This document shows, one piece after another, positions 54,527 through 63,145 of a stretch of 64,000 nucleotides of DNA. This DNA is from Pseudomonadota bacterium (GTDB taxonomy: Bacteria; Myxococcota_A; Polyangia; Polyangiales; Polyangiaceae). The position numbers and the translations under genes were made by a program. The stretch's first letter is position 1, and each line of letters starts with the position of its first letter. Location: assembly GCA_023398955.1 (NCBI GenBank), contig JAEWRL010000033.1:22768-86767 (forward strand), written 5' to 3'. Below the pieces are notes generated by a model, which ran no database searches, had not been told where the DNA came from, and was given only the letters and a program-made list of their open reading frames with translations.

Positions 54527-56107
54527 TCAGAAGCTCCATGCAATCTGTGATATTAGCATCTTTAGTGGCTCGGGCTCTTCAACGTTGGGCCAATCATCGG
54601 GATAGAAGGCATACGTGCCCTGCACCTTCACGACCAGGGGAGCCGTCGGACGTACATTGATGCCGCCGTGCAGCGCCGCCGCGCCCGGCACCAAGTTGGA
54701 CCTGCCCTGGCTCATGTACTCGCCACCGAAGAACGGCATGATGCCCAAGAAGTCGAAGCGGTAGCCGCCAAGGCCGTAAACGCCCCAGGTCCGAGTGTCG
54801 GGAGCCCATCCGGCAGGACCCATGTCCATCGCGACCACGGCAGGCCTGGATTCATCGGGAAAGGCCTTGTCGCTCATGATCACTTCGCCCTGCAGCACCG
54901 CCCCGGCCCAGGTCCACTTGAAGTCGGCAGCTAGGCTCAGCTCATCGAACTCCGCGTTCGTCACGAACTCGTTGCTCAAGACCACGTTCTCTGGGTCCGA
55001 GATGTCGGCTACGATGGTCTGGGTTCGGTCGGTGAAGGTCCCCTTGTACCCTGACGTCCCGAGCACGAAGGTGCCGATGCCCGTGTCCTGTTGAGCCCAG
55101 ACTCGCCAGCCAAAGGCCTTGTTCTTGTCCATGTCCCGGTAGCTGTCTATCGGGCCTCTGCCGTTCGAGAGGGTCAGGTTATAGCCGACCTGAGTCGACT
55201 CGAAGCCCTGGCTCCCGTGAAGCTGCACGCCCGTTTGGCGCTGGGGGAACATCTCCGCACCGATGATGAACGGACGGGTCGTGCTGATGATTGTCGGAGA
55301 GCCGTGATCGACGTTCCAGATGCCATAAGGGGTCAGCCATTGACCAAAGCGCGCTGTGAGCAAGGGATGGGCCGTGTACTCCACCCAGACCCGTTCGATG
55401 ATCACCCCGCCGACATCCACGGGACGATTGAAGTCCGTGTAGTCCGGGTACGCCGTCGAGGTTCGAGTGACCTCGTAGGTCTCGAGGTCGGTGACGTCCG
55501 CCCCGTCGGGGAGATACGTGAACCGCACCTCCGAGAGGGCGCGCAGGTTCTGCCCGAGCTTGGAGCTCAGGTACACGTTGAAGTTGCCGACGTAGAAGCT
55601 CGGGTAGGCGAAGGGATAGTTGTTGTACTCCCGGCGCTTGCTGAGCAGGCGATGGTACGTGAAGTCAGCGAAGCCGTAGATGCTCAGCTTCGTTTCCTCG
55701 CCAGTGAGGGAATCGACGACCTCTGCTGCCGACGCGCCACCGCCGCCAGCGAGCAGCTCCGCTTCGACGGCCGCAGCCTCGGCGTCCGCTTGTGCGGCAG
55801 CGGTCGCGTCCACTTCAGCCGAGGCGGGGGGGGCCTGGACTGTGGCCGGAGCCCCTTCCGCAGCCTCTGGAGGGGCAAGGGCCTCGAGGTCAGCCCCTGG
55901 GACCGCTGCTTGCTGAGCTCCTGGAGCGAGCTGACCGCTCGCCGGCCCTTGCTCGGCGCCAGCAGCCATTGCCTCATCGGCTGGCGCGGCGTTCTGGTCA
56001 GGGCCCTGCTGCGCTACGGCGGCTGCGGCGTAGCACGATGCCGCCAGTGCGAGGGCCGAGGCGATGCCTGACCTCGAGAGAGACGTTCGCATGGAAAGGG
56101 TATTCAT
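54527..56107 (-). CDS. Porin-like outer membrane protein
   Basis: Product of 526 residues. Signal peptide to about 32 (ALALAASCYAAAAVAQQ), then an Ala/Pro/Glu-rich linker (33-130), then a beta-barrel: alternating strands such as KLSIYGFADFTYHRLL, FNVYLSSKLGQNLRALSEVRFTYL and FEDFKWTWAG-type, ending ISQIAWSF with terminal Phe. Barrel-like C-terminal Phe supports outer membrane insertion. Substrate unknown. ATG 56107 overlaps the upstream EGF-like gene (ATGA). An Ala/Pro-rich periplasmic arm on a porin is unusual and could reach the peptidoglycan. Confidence 0.82.
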   Translation of the reverse strand: MNTLSMRTSLSRSGIASALALAASCYAAAAVAQQGPDQNAAPADEAMAAGAEQGPASGQLAPGAQQAAVPGADLEALAPPEAAEGAPATVQAPPASAEVDATAAAQADAEAAAVEAELLAGGGGASAAEVVDSLTGEETKLSIYGFADFTYHRLLSKRREYNNYPFAYPSFYVGNFNVYLSSKLGQNLRALSEVRFTYLPDGADVTDLETYEVTRTSTAYPDYTDFNRPVDVGGVIIERVWVEYTAHPLLTARFGQWLTPYGIWNVDHGSPTIISTTRPFIIGAEMFPQRQTGVQLHGSQGFESTQVGYNLTLSNGRGPIDSYRDMDKNKAFGWRVWAQQDTGIGTFVLGTSGYKGTFTDRTQTIVADISDPENVVLSNEFVTNAEFDELSLAADFKWTWAGAVLQGEVIMSDKAFPDESRPAVVAMDMGPAGWAPDTRTWGVYGLGGYRFDFLGIMPFFGGEYMSQGRSNLVPGAAALHGGINVRPTAPLVVKVQGTYAFYPDDWPNVEEPEPLKMLISQIAWSF

Positions 56108-56814
56108 GTGGCGCAGTCTCCTTCGGCGAGGCACAGCGGTTGCGAGATACCGTAGATGCTCAGATCACAGCACTCGGTGCCTGGGAAGCAGTTGTCCGGA
56201 GAGAGGGTACATCCCTGAACGAGGCAGGACTGGGTAACAAAGGTGTCGCAGTAAGTCGCCTCGAAGCCCGCACAGTCCGCGTCGGACGCGCAAGATTCGT
56301 TCAGACCTACAGGACGCGGCAGACAGGTGGGGGTCGCAGCGTCGAGGTCGCAGCGCGCGCCGTCCGTGCATTCCTCGTCGGACGTACACGGGGTCCCGCC
56401 CGCCGGGTTCTCTGGATCGCCCGTCGTCTCCTCGCAGGCATCCGCTGGCGTTGCTCGGGCGTAGCCCGCCTCGCACTCGCAAATGCCACTGGGAGCCGTG
56501 AATTCATGGTCGCCGCACGGTTCACAGGTGGCGTCGGGATCCTGGCGGCCGTAGCCGTCCGCACAAGCGCAGCCGAGCAGGCCAGCTACCTCGTTCTCGC
56601 CGCATTCCGCGCAACCGCCTTCGGTCGACGCCCAACCTTCCTTGCAGATGCACCGCTCGATACCGTCTTCATAGACCATTTGCCCCTCGCCACAGGGCTC
56701 GTCTCCATCGTAGACGCAGCTCACGACCGCCCCGGCGGCAAGTGAACCCAGGAGTACCGCCACCGCCGCGTGGCCATACTCGAACCTTCTCTTCTTCTGC
56801 CAATGTGCTGTCAC
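56104..56814 (-). CDS. EGF-like cysteine-rich lipoprotein
   Basis: Product of 236 residues. The start is GTG 56814, just after AGGTGG. Signal AAGAVVSC (Cys about 33). The body holds repeated cysteine modules, e.g. CICKEGW, CAECGENEVAGLLGCACADGYG, CEPCGDHEF..GICECEAGY, and CTSDEECTDGARCD, with over 24 cysteines. This resembles EGF- or Dickkopf-like disulfide modules. It is the first gene of the operon with the porin and the PstS-like protein; all junctions overlap or abut. Possible surface or periplasmic spacer. Confidence 0.8.
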   Translation of the reverse strand: MTAHWQKKRRFEYGHAAVAVLLGSLAAGAVVSCVYDGDEPCGEGQMVYEDGIERCICKEGWASTEGGCAECGENEVAGLLGCACADGYGRQDPDATCEPCGDHEFTAPSGICECEAGYARATPADACEETTGDPENPAGGTPCTSDEECTDGARCDLDAATPTCLPRPVGLNESCASDADCAGFEATYCDTFVTQSCLVQGCTLSPDNCFPGTECCDLSIYGISQPLCLAEGDCAT

Positions 56815-56940
56815 GCTTCCACCTCTGTACCTTTCGTATCAGTGGTACCTTGCATCGTGCTGCTGACGCGGCCCAGTGGGCTCCTAGGCGCCAGGGGGCC
56901 CGAGCTCTTTGGGTTGCTCGAACGCCTCGTACCGAATACT

Positions 56941-57609
56941 CTACCGCGAGCATCGCGCGCACATAGTAACGCGCATGCCCTCCAAATTGAACTCAATATC
57001 CATCTGTCCTTCGTGACTTACCCTGGCCAGGCCGAGTGACACCCGCACCGACCCGGTCATGGACCGTGTCATCTCCTGCAGGTAAACCTGCTCCGCGCCC
57101 CCCGCCATGAGCCGTTCCAGCTGCGCTTGAAGGGCCGATACGCGCCCCGGCGAGGAATGGTTGATCACGCGCACCTCCACCGTGCGGTCCGACTCGTACA
57201 GGGTGTACTCGACGCTCGTGGAGACCGAACCGTAGCTCATCGCGTTGTCCACCAGCTCCTGGCTTGCCAGCGCCACCCTCTCAGCGGTCCGGGGGTTATA
57301 CCGAGCCTTTGCGTAAGCCGCGACGAACTCCGCCAGAGGCTGGAGCAGCTGCGCGGAAGGATCCAGGATCAGCTGCAGCAGCGTGGCGACGTCGCGCTGC
57401 GTGCGAGCCGCCGGGACTTCGCCGCGCCGGGAGGAGGTCTTCGCACTAATGACGGCGTGGTTGCCGGTGACACCTTGCAGCGCAGGCCGCCCGCTGGAAC
57501 TGGTGAGCGGAAGCGACCCGCTGGACGCCGTACGCCGGGGCGCTGGCGTACGAGCCTGACCGGCAGGAGCGCCCAAGCGCGAGAATCGTCGCGATCCGTC
57601 CGATACCAT
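56941..57609 (-). CDS. HATPase-fold protein, anti-sigma/partner-switch type
   Basis: Product of about 222 residues from ATG 57609 (AGGTGA just upstream). The C-terminal 130 residues resemble GHKL ATPase proteins of the RsbW/Slr1658 class: ERVALASQELVDNAMSYGSVS (N-box, Asn near 142), VEVRVINHSSPGR and LGLARVSHEGQMDIEF. The N-terminal 90 residues are Pro/Ser/Arg-rich and probably disordered. The G-box is degraded, and true kinase activity is uncertain. It is downstream of the STAS gene in the same direction with about 30 bases between, so likely one transcript. Confidence 0.75.
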   Translation of the reverse strand: MVSDGSRRFSRLGAPAGQARTPAPRRTASSGSLPLTSSSGRPALQGVTGNHAVISAKTSSRRGEVPAARTQRDVATLLQLILDPSAQLLQPLAEFVAAYAKARYNPRTAERVALASQELVDNAMSYGSVSTSVEYTLYESDRTVEVRVINHSSPGRVSALQAQLERLMAGGAEQVYLQEMTRSMTGSVRVSLGLARVSHEGQMDIEFNLEGMRVTMCARCSR

Positions 57610-57643
57610 GTCACCTCGATCCGGCAAAGACCCCTGAATCCAA

Positions 57644-58027
57644 CTATGCCGTACACTCCAAGGACACGACCTCCGGGGCAAGGGTCCGCAACACTCCAAG
57701 GCTGGTCTTCTGCCAGGTCACCTTTTCGTCCATTAGGATCCGAACGCCATAGCGCTTCGTCGCCGGTTCCTGCTTGACCCACGTCACCCAGTCGACGAAC
57801 ATCCGAATCGCTGAGGAATTCACGAAGCTCAGCCCGGAGAGATCGAGGGTAAAGGTCTTGAGCCCATCGGCGACGATGGCCTTGTGTACTGCTCGGAAGA
57901 ACGGCGCGATACTATCGGCCGGATCGCGAGTGGCTATCGAGCCCTTGAGGCTCAGGGTTCCTCGCGGGTCCACGGTCATGACGACCTTCGGGATCGGGGG
58001 AGCTTTCAGGTTCTGCAGCTGGCTCAT
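57644..58027 (-). CDS. STAS-like anti-anti-sigma type protein
   Basis: Small single-domain protein of 127 residues. It shows the SpoIIAA/Slr1659 STAS pattern: a central strand TLDLSGLSFVNSSAIRMFVDWV, where the Ser-Ser pair (71-72) is where the phosphoserine sits, then a C-terminal VTWQKTSLGVLRTLAPEVV helix-strand. ATG 58027 overlaps the stop of the upstream kinase-like gene (ATGA). It should be the phosphorylation target of the adjacent HATPase proteins and be dephosphorylated by the divergent SpoIIE phosphatase. Confidence 0.82.
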   Translation of the reverse strand: MSQLQNLKAPPIPKVVMTVDPRGTLSLKGSIATRDPADSIAPFFRAVHKAIVADGLKTFTLDLSGLSFVNSSAIRMFVDWVTWVKQEPATKRYGVRILMDEKVTWQKTSLGVLRTLAPEVVSLECTA

Positions 58028-58530
58028 AGTATTGCCCTCGCGGTAACGCGGATGCGACCATCCGCTTCCTCTTCCACCGAAAGCGTGGCGCGGCACTCGT
58101 AGCGCAGGCGTGCCAGGCCCAGCTTGGCGCTTGCTTCCGGATCCTTCGCGGCCCGCTCGAATGCCGTCAGGTAAGCCTGCTCGGGCTCCTGGGCATTCAA
58201 CATCTCCAGCTCCTTCTTGAGGGTATGCAGATGGTCTCGGGACGGCGAGCTGCACACCGAGACTTGGAGGTTGCTGCCATCCATGCTCATGACGAGCTCG
58301 AGGTCGCTCAAGGTAGCGCGGTCGGAGTACTTGACCGCGTTCTCGAGGGTCTCCTGGATCATCACTTGAGCGCGTTCCGCGATTTCCGGGTCCTTGAAGG
58401 TGGCACTGCAGAAGAACCGACCGAACTCGCGGATGCCCTCGATATAGATCCATGCCGGTTGAAAGCGCACTAACACCGCAGGATCGCTGGAGGCGATGTG
58501 CAGGGATTCTGGGAAATGGGTTGAGCTCAA
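58024..58530 (-). CDS. HATPase-fold protein, Slr1658-like
   Basis: Product of about 168 residues. Start TTG 58530 is taken because GGAGAG lies five bases upstream; the frame is open to 58611 with another TTG. Core: VMIQETLENAVKYSDRATLSDLELVMSMDG (N-box Asn in ENAVKYS), then VSVCSSPSR, and a C-terminal LGLARLRYECRATLSV. The layout parallels cyanobacterial Slr1658, a partner-switch ATP-binding protein. Overlaps the STAS gene. Acts with that protein in serine-phosphorylation control. Confidence 0.76.
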   Translation of the reverse strand: MSSTHFPESLHIASSDPAVLVRFQPAWIYIEGIREFGRFFCSATFKDPEIAERAQVMIQETLENAVKYSDRATLSDLELVMSMDGSNLQVSVCSSPSRDHLHTLKKELEMLNAQEPEQAYLTAFERAAKDPEASAKLGLARLRYECRATLSVEEEADGRIRVTARAIL

Positions 58531-58990
58531 TGGAACTCTCCGGGTTATGTCGAACGAGCTAGCCAACGCGAACGCGGGTTCGTGGACTCCCGACGATTCC
58601 CTAATTGGCAATCACACTAGGCGTCACGCCACGACGATTCTTAAGCGGGAGTGTCGAACCATTCGCATCAGGAGCGCAAGTCCCTTTCACTCGTGAGCGG
58701 CAGGGATGGTGTTTCCATGAAACCTACACGCGACCGCGCCCGGGCGGAGCAGCTCTCGGCGGATATCGCACCGCGGGTTACACTGCCGCTCCAAGACCAC
58801 CTACCATCTCATCCAACCTCGCGAGGAGGCGATTGACGGGTGGCGCGGGGCGAGCAACGATGGGCCCTTCAAGCCCTCATGGCTGTCGTGATCCGTGCCG
58901 TAGCCAGCAGCCGTAGCCACTCCGTGTGCGGCCGCCGCGGCTCTCAGCTTCATCATCGACGGCATGGCGGAAAGCGAGCGTTCTTAGATC
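58531..58990. other. Divergent intergenic region of partner-switch locus
   Basis: About 460 bases between the kinase-like operon (minus) and the SpoIIE phosphatase gene (plus). It must hold both promoters; no clear -35/-10 or -24/-12 pair stands out. Frames here are non-coding in character. Confidence 0.5.
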
Positions 58991-60994
58991 ATGAAGAACC
59001 TGTCGATTCGTTCCAAACTGACCCTTCTTGGGGGGATTCCGATGTTCGGCGCTCTCCTCCTCGCGATCCAGATCGTGTCGGACGCGCGCGCGCAGGTTCA
59101 AAAGAACGAGTCGCTCGGCACCATCGAACACGTGGCGCAGCTCTCGGAGGCCATGGGTCGCCTCGTGGACGAGCTTCAGCTCGAGAGAGCGTTCGCAGCG
59201 AGGCTCCAGGGGCATGTGGCAGCAACGGAGGGGGCCCCCAGCAGCGAGGGTGAGCTGGACGAGCTCGCCGCCCCGGTGGCGCCCAGAGCGGACCAGCGTG
59301 GTGCGCGCCGCCAAGAGTTCAACGCCCAAGTCGAACGGGCGAATCGTGCGCGCGATGCTCTTGCTGGCCTGATTGGCCGCTACGACCTCAACAAGCTCCC
59401 GGCCCGCTTGGCGGTCGACGTACGGGAGGTCACGGCTGCCTTGCAAGGGCTCGCCGCCCATCGCGGCGCCGTCGCTTCGAGTTCGCTCGGGCTCGACCGA
59501 ACCGTAGAGCGCTATGAGCGCCTCGTGCGCTCCCTCGTCGGGGGGATTGCAGCACTCTCCGAGCTCACGGACAACGGCGAACTCCTGCGGCTGACAACAT
59601 CCCTCGTCTCTGTCCTCCAGCTCAAGGAACGAGCCAGCCGCGAGCACGCCCTGTTGGCCTACGTATTCGAGCTTGGCACCTTTCCACCCGGTAGCTACAG
59701 GGAGCTCGTCACCCTCGTCACGGAAGAGAGCATCTTCTTCGATGCGTTCAAGACGACCGCTTCGCAGGACCAAGGGGAACTGTTCGAGCGTCTCGTGACG
59801 AGCGAAGCCATCGCCCCAGCCCTCAAGCTGCGCGCGTTGGCCATCGAGGCGACGGACGAGAGGCTCGACAACCGCGCGAGCGACTGGATGCGCGTGCAGC
59901 GGGAGAAGCTCGCGCGCATTGGGACGGTGGAGCACGAGCTGCACGGGCGCGTGGGCGCCGTAGCGCTACAGAGGATCCGCGAAACGAACCGCGCACAGTG
60001 GGGCAGCGCGGCCCTCGTCATCGCCGTCATCCTGACGAGCACCCTGCTAGCATGGGGCATCGCGCGAGGCATTACTCGGCGGGTGACCGGGCTTCGCAGC
60101 GTTGCCGCAGAGGTCGGAGGTGGCAACCTCGAGGCGCGCGTGCTGGAGGCGGGCGGCGATGAGCTGGGCGCCCTCGGTGAGGCTTTCAACGACATGATCG
60201 GCGAGCTCGCCCGCGCGCGCATCGCCCTTGGCGACAAGATTCGGATGGCTCGGGAGCTCGAGATTGCTGCCACGCTGCAGCGCGCCATCCTCCCGCCCGA
60301 GCCCACCCATCCGGAGTTCGACTTCGCAGGGCGCATGCTCCCAGCCGACGAGGTGGGGGGCGACTTCTACGACGTGCTCCGGGACCCGAACCAGGACACG
60401 ATGTGGATCACGATTGGTGACGTCTCGGGCCACGGCATCGACGCGGGGCTCGTCATGCTGATGACCCAGTCGGCGATAGCCTCGCAGTTCCATGCGAGCG
60501 CCGACACCAAGCCCGGCATCACGCTGCGAAACGTGAATCGCCTCCTGTGCGAGAACATCACCGAGCGGCTCAAGGACAGGAAGTACGTGACCGCGCAGAT
60601 GTACTCCTACCGGGGCAACGGTCGCTTCGTCTTCGCAGGAGCCCATCAACCGGCAATCGTCTACCGCGCCCAGACACGGCGCTGCGAGCTCCTGGAGGTC
60701 AACGGGGCGTGGCTCGGGATCGATCCCAGTATTCCCGAGCTGGAGGAAGGAACCCTCGAGCTCGAGGAGGGCGACGTTCTCTGCCTCTACACGGACGGCC
60801 TGCCCGAGGCGCGTAACCACGAGGGTGATCTCTTCGACATCGAGCGTTTCGTGGGCGCCGTGGAGGACGCCGTCACGCGCTTCTCGGATCTGGACGACGC
60901 GACGGCCGCCATCTTCGCTGCCGTTGGGGCGCACACCTCCACGCGCGACGACGATTGGACGATCCTGCTCATGCGTCGCAGGTTCGCTGCGTAA
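58991..60994 (+). CDS. NIT-HAMP-SpoIIE membrane phosphatase
   Basis: Product of 667 residues. TM1 at about 9-30, a large extracytoplasmic domain (30-335) of the nitrate/nitrite-sensing NIT type (helix-rich, with LSELTDNGELLRLTTSLVS and ERASREHALLAYVF), TM2 at about 338-358, HAMP 355-410, then SpoIIE PP2C phosphatase: LPADEVGGDFYDVL (Asp and Gly of the metal site), GDVSGHGIDAGLVM, and LYTDGLPEARN. It probably dephosphorylates the STAS protein encoded divergently in response to a periplasmic ligand. ATG 58991 is taken. Confidence 0.9.
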   Translation: MKNLSIRSKLTLLGGIPMFGALLLAIQIVSDARAQVQKNESLGTIEHVAQLSEAMGRLVDELQLERAFAARLQGHVAATEGAPSSEGELDELAAPVAPRADQRGARRQEFNAQVERANRARDALAGLIGRYDLNKLPARLAVDVREVTAALQGLAAHRGAVASSSLGLDRTVERYERLVRSLVGGIAALSELTDNGELLRLTTSLVSVLQLKERASREHALLAYVFELGTFPPGSYRELVTLVTEESIFFDAFKTTASQDQGELFERLVTSEAIAPALKLRALAIEATDERLDNRASDWMRVQREKLARIGTVEHELHGRVGAVALQRIRETNRAQWGSAALVIAVILTSTLLAWGIARGITRRVTGLRSVAAEVGGGNLEARVLEAGGDELGALGEAFNDMIGELARARIALGDKIRMARELEIAATLQRAILPPEPTHPEFDFAGRMLPADEVGGDFYDVLRDPNQDTMWITIGDVSGHGIDAGLVMLMTQSAIASQFHASADTKPGITLRNVNRLLCENITERLKDRKYVTAQMYSYRGNGRFVFAGAHQPAIVYRAQTRRCELLEVNGAWLGIDPSIPELEEGTLELEEGDVLCLYTDGLPEARNHEGDLFDIERFVGAVEDAVTRFSDLDDATAAIFAAVGAHTSTRDDDWTILLMRRRFAA

Positions 60995-61020
60995 ACCGTA
61001 CCGCCTTGGCTGATGGACCT

Positions 61021-61036
61021 GCCGCCTCGAGGCGGC
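61021..61036. terminator. Perfect 16-bp palindrome downstream of the phosphatase gene
   Basis: GCCGCCTCGAGGCGGC lies 26 bases past the stop codon of the SpoIIE gene. It could form the stem of a terminator or be an operator; no T-tract follows. Confidence 0.4.
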
Positions 61037-61261
61037 CTCGGTCAAGGAATGGGGCGTGGGCGTCCTCCTCGCAGTGTTGAAGCTTTCCCCGAATGGGGGG
61101 AGATGTTTCGCCCCAGTCTGGCAGCCACGGTGGGGCGCAGCCGGGAGCGCGAAGGACACCGGAATAGCACCTGCGCAGCAACGACGCGAAGCTCGTGCTA
61201 GCGTCGCTCGTTCAGGACGCCCGTGAGCGTCGTCAGCCCTGGCCTGCAGAGGGAGAGCTTC

Positions 61262-62941
61262 ATGAAATCACACAGGAAACAACATCTCGCAGGTGCATCC
61301 GTCTGCGTCGGGTTGCTCCTTGCTGCGCCCGTGCGCGCAGCGGAGCTGCGGCAGCTCGAGCAACAGGAGTGGTGGGAGGGCGTCACCGGCCTGCCCAGCT
61401 ACGTGAATCTTTTCCTCTACGTCCCAGACCAGCTGGCGACGAATCCGCCGATCGTGGTGGCACCCCACCACTGCCAGGGAACTGGTCCAGGGACCTTCAG
61501 CGAGATGTCTGCACTCGTAACACTGGCGGATCGCAACGGTTTCCTGATGATCTTCCCGGAGGCAACTGGGCAGAATTGCTGGGACGCCGGCTCGGAGCGC
61601 TCCCTCCAGCACGACGGCAAGGGTGACACCCACGCCATCGTACAGATGGTGCGCTATGTTCTCTCTACTTATGATGCCAACGCCAATCGGGTTTACTCGG
61701 TGGGCGGCTCCTCCGGCGGCATCATGACCGAGGCCTTGCTGGGGGTTTATCCCGACGTCTTCATGGCGGGCGTGTCGCTCATGGGGGTTCCCTGCGGCTG
61801 TTGGGCAGTGGGGTACAACGACGTCGTCGGACAGCCATCCAACGGCACGGGCCAATGGAGTGGCCCCTGCGCGGGTGGTGACGTCACGCATACGGGCGCG
61901 GAGTGGGGTGATCTCGTTCGTTCCTACTTCCCCGGCTACAGCGGACACCGCCCACGCCTCCAGCACTGGCACGGGACGGCCGATACGGTTCTCGATTACG
62001 CGAACGTGGCCGAGGATATCAAGGAGTGGACGAACGTCCTCGCTTTGAATGAAGCGCCAAGCGGCACGGACACGCCGTCGAGTGGAACCACACGCCAGTA
62101 CTGGGTCAATCCTTGTGGCTACACCGTCTATGAGGTCTTCTCCCTGTCCGGGGTCGGGCACTCCGTACCCTTCGACGCCAACGCGGTCGCCACCTACTTT
62201 GGCCTCGACGATGCCAGCGGGGAAGACCCAGAAACTGCTGCTTGCCCCGGTGCCGTACCGGGGGGGGGAAGCGAGGGCGGTGCGGGCGGAGGCAGCGGTG
62301 CGGGCGGTGTAGCAGGAGCTGCCGCAGTTGGGGGAGCAAGCAGCGCGGGGGCGAGCACAGCGGGCGGAGGCGGGAGCGGGAGCACCGAGGCAGACGGGGG
62401 TTCCGCTGGGTTCGCGGGAGCTGCTGGCACCAACGCGAGCAGCGGGGGAGGTAGGCTCGAGTCCGCTGGGGGGGCCACAAGTGCCGGCGGCGGGGTTGCA
62501 GCGGGCGGCACCCTGATCGGCAGTGGTGGCGCGATGGCTGCTGGCGGCGCCCTGACCACCGGGGGCGGCGGCGTGGTGGCCATGGGCGGCACCTCCGCAG
62601 ATGGAGGCACCGGAACGACCGGTGGCAATCCCGCCGGGATCGGCGGTTGGAGTCCCGCGGGAGGTCTTGGCGGATCAGCGCTCGGAGCCGGCGCCGCGAG
62701 CTCGGCGCTAGGAGGAGCACCCGCTGGCGGCGCGAGCCATGGACTTGCTGGCATGTCGACGAGCGCGGGCTCGACTTCGGAAGGCAGCCCGAGCTCGGAT
62801 GGCTGCACGTGCACGATCATGGGCAGCCCCAGGCGTTCTGACGCCAAAGCGCCGCTGCTGCTCGCGATACTCGGATTGCTCCTTGGCCGCCGCCAGCGCC
62901 GCGCAGTGCTTCGACGCCAAGCGACGCTCCCCACAGGGTAA
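61262..62941 (+). CDS. Secreted CE1/PHB-depolymerase-type esterase with MYXO-CTERM-like tail
   Basis: Product of 559 residues. Signal peptide VCVGLLLAAPVRAAE (to about 27). The alpha/beta-hydrolase domain (28-325) has oxyanion-type PHHCQGTGP, nucleophile Ser151 in VGGSSGGIMTE, a HGTADTVLDY acid strand, and catalytic His in LSGVGHSVP. A very long Gly/Ser/Ala linker (330-510) leads to the C-terminal tail with two cysteines (DGCTCTIMG), a hydrophobic helix LLLAILGLLLG and a cluster of Arg. That tail fits MYXO-CTERM sorting signals. ATG 61262 follows GAGGGAGAG. Likely a surface feruloyl/acetyl-xylan esterase. Confidence 0.86.
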   Translation: MKSHRKQHLAGASVCVGLLLAAPVRAAELRQLEQQEWWEGVTGLPSYVNLFLYVPDQLATNPPIVVAPHHCQGTGPGTFSEMSALVTLADRNGFLMIFPEATGQNCWDAGSERSLQHDGKGDTHAIVQMVRYVLSTYDANANRVYSVGGSSGGIMTEALLGVYPDVFMAGVSLMGVPCGCWAVGYNDVVGQPSNGTGQWSGPCAGGDVTHTGAEWGDLVRSYFPGYSGHRPRLQHWHGTADTVLDYANVAEDIKEWTNVLALNEAPSGTDTPSSGTTRQYWVNPCGYTVYEVFSLSGVGHSVPFDANAVATYFGLDDASGEDPETAACPGAVPGGGSEGGAGGGSGAGGVAGAAAVGGASSAGASTAGGGGSGSTEADGGSAGFAGAAGTNASSGGGRLESAGGATSAGGGVAAGGTLIGSGGAMAAGGALTTGGGGVVAMGGTSADGGTGTTGGNPAGIGGWSPAGGLGGSALGAGAASSALGGAPAGGASHGLAGMSTSAGSTSEGSPSSDGCTCTIMGSPRRSDAKAPLLLAILGLLLGRRQRRAVLRRQATLPTG

Positions 62942-63145
62942 GCGACTGCCGGATGGGCCGGCACGAACCGGACCGTCAACCTAGATTTCGCGCGCCCCCC
63001 GGCACATGGACGCTGATCCTGCGGAATTCTCGGCTGTTCATCCCGCGGTGTGGCGCGCGTGGCTTCATCCATGAGGTGAAGTAGCGGCTACCCGCCGGAG
63101 CTGTCGATCAATCGTCCGATCTAGGATCTTCAGCGCTCGGGAGAA

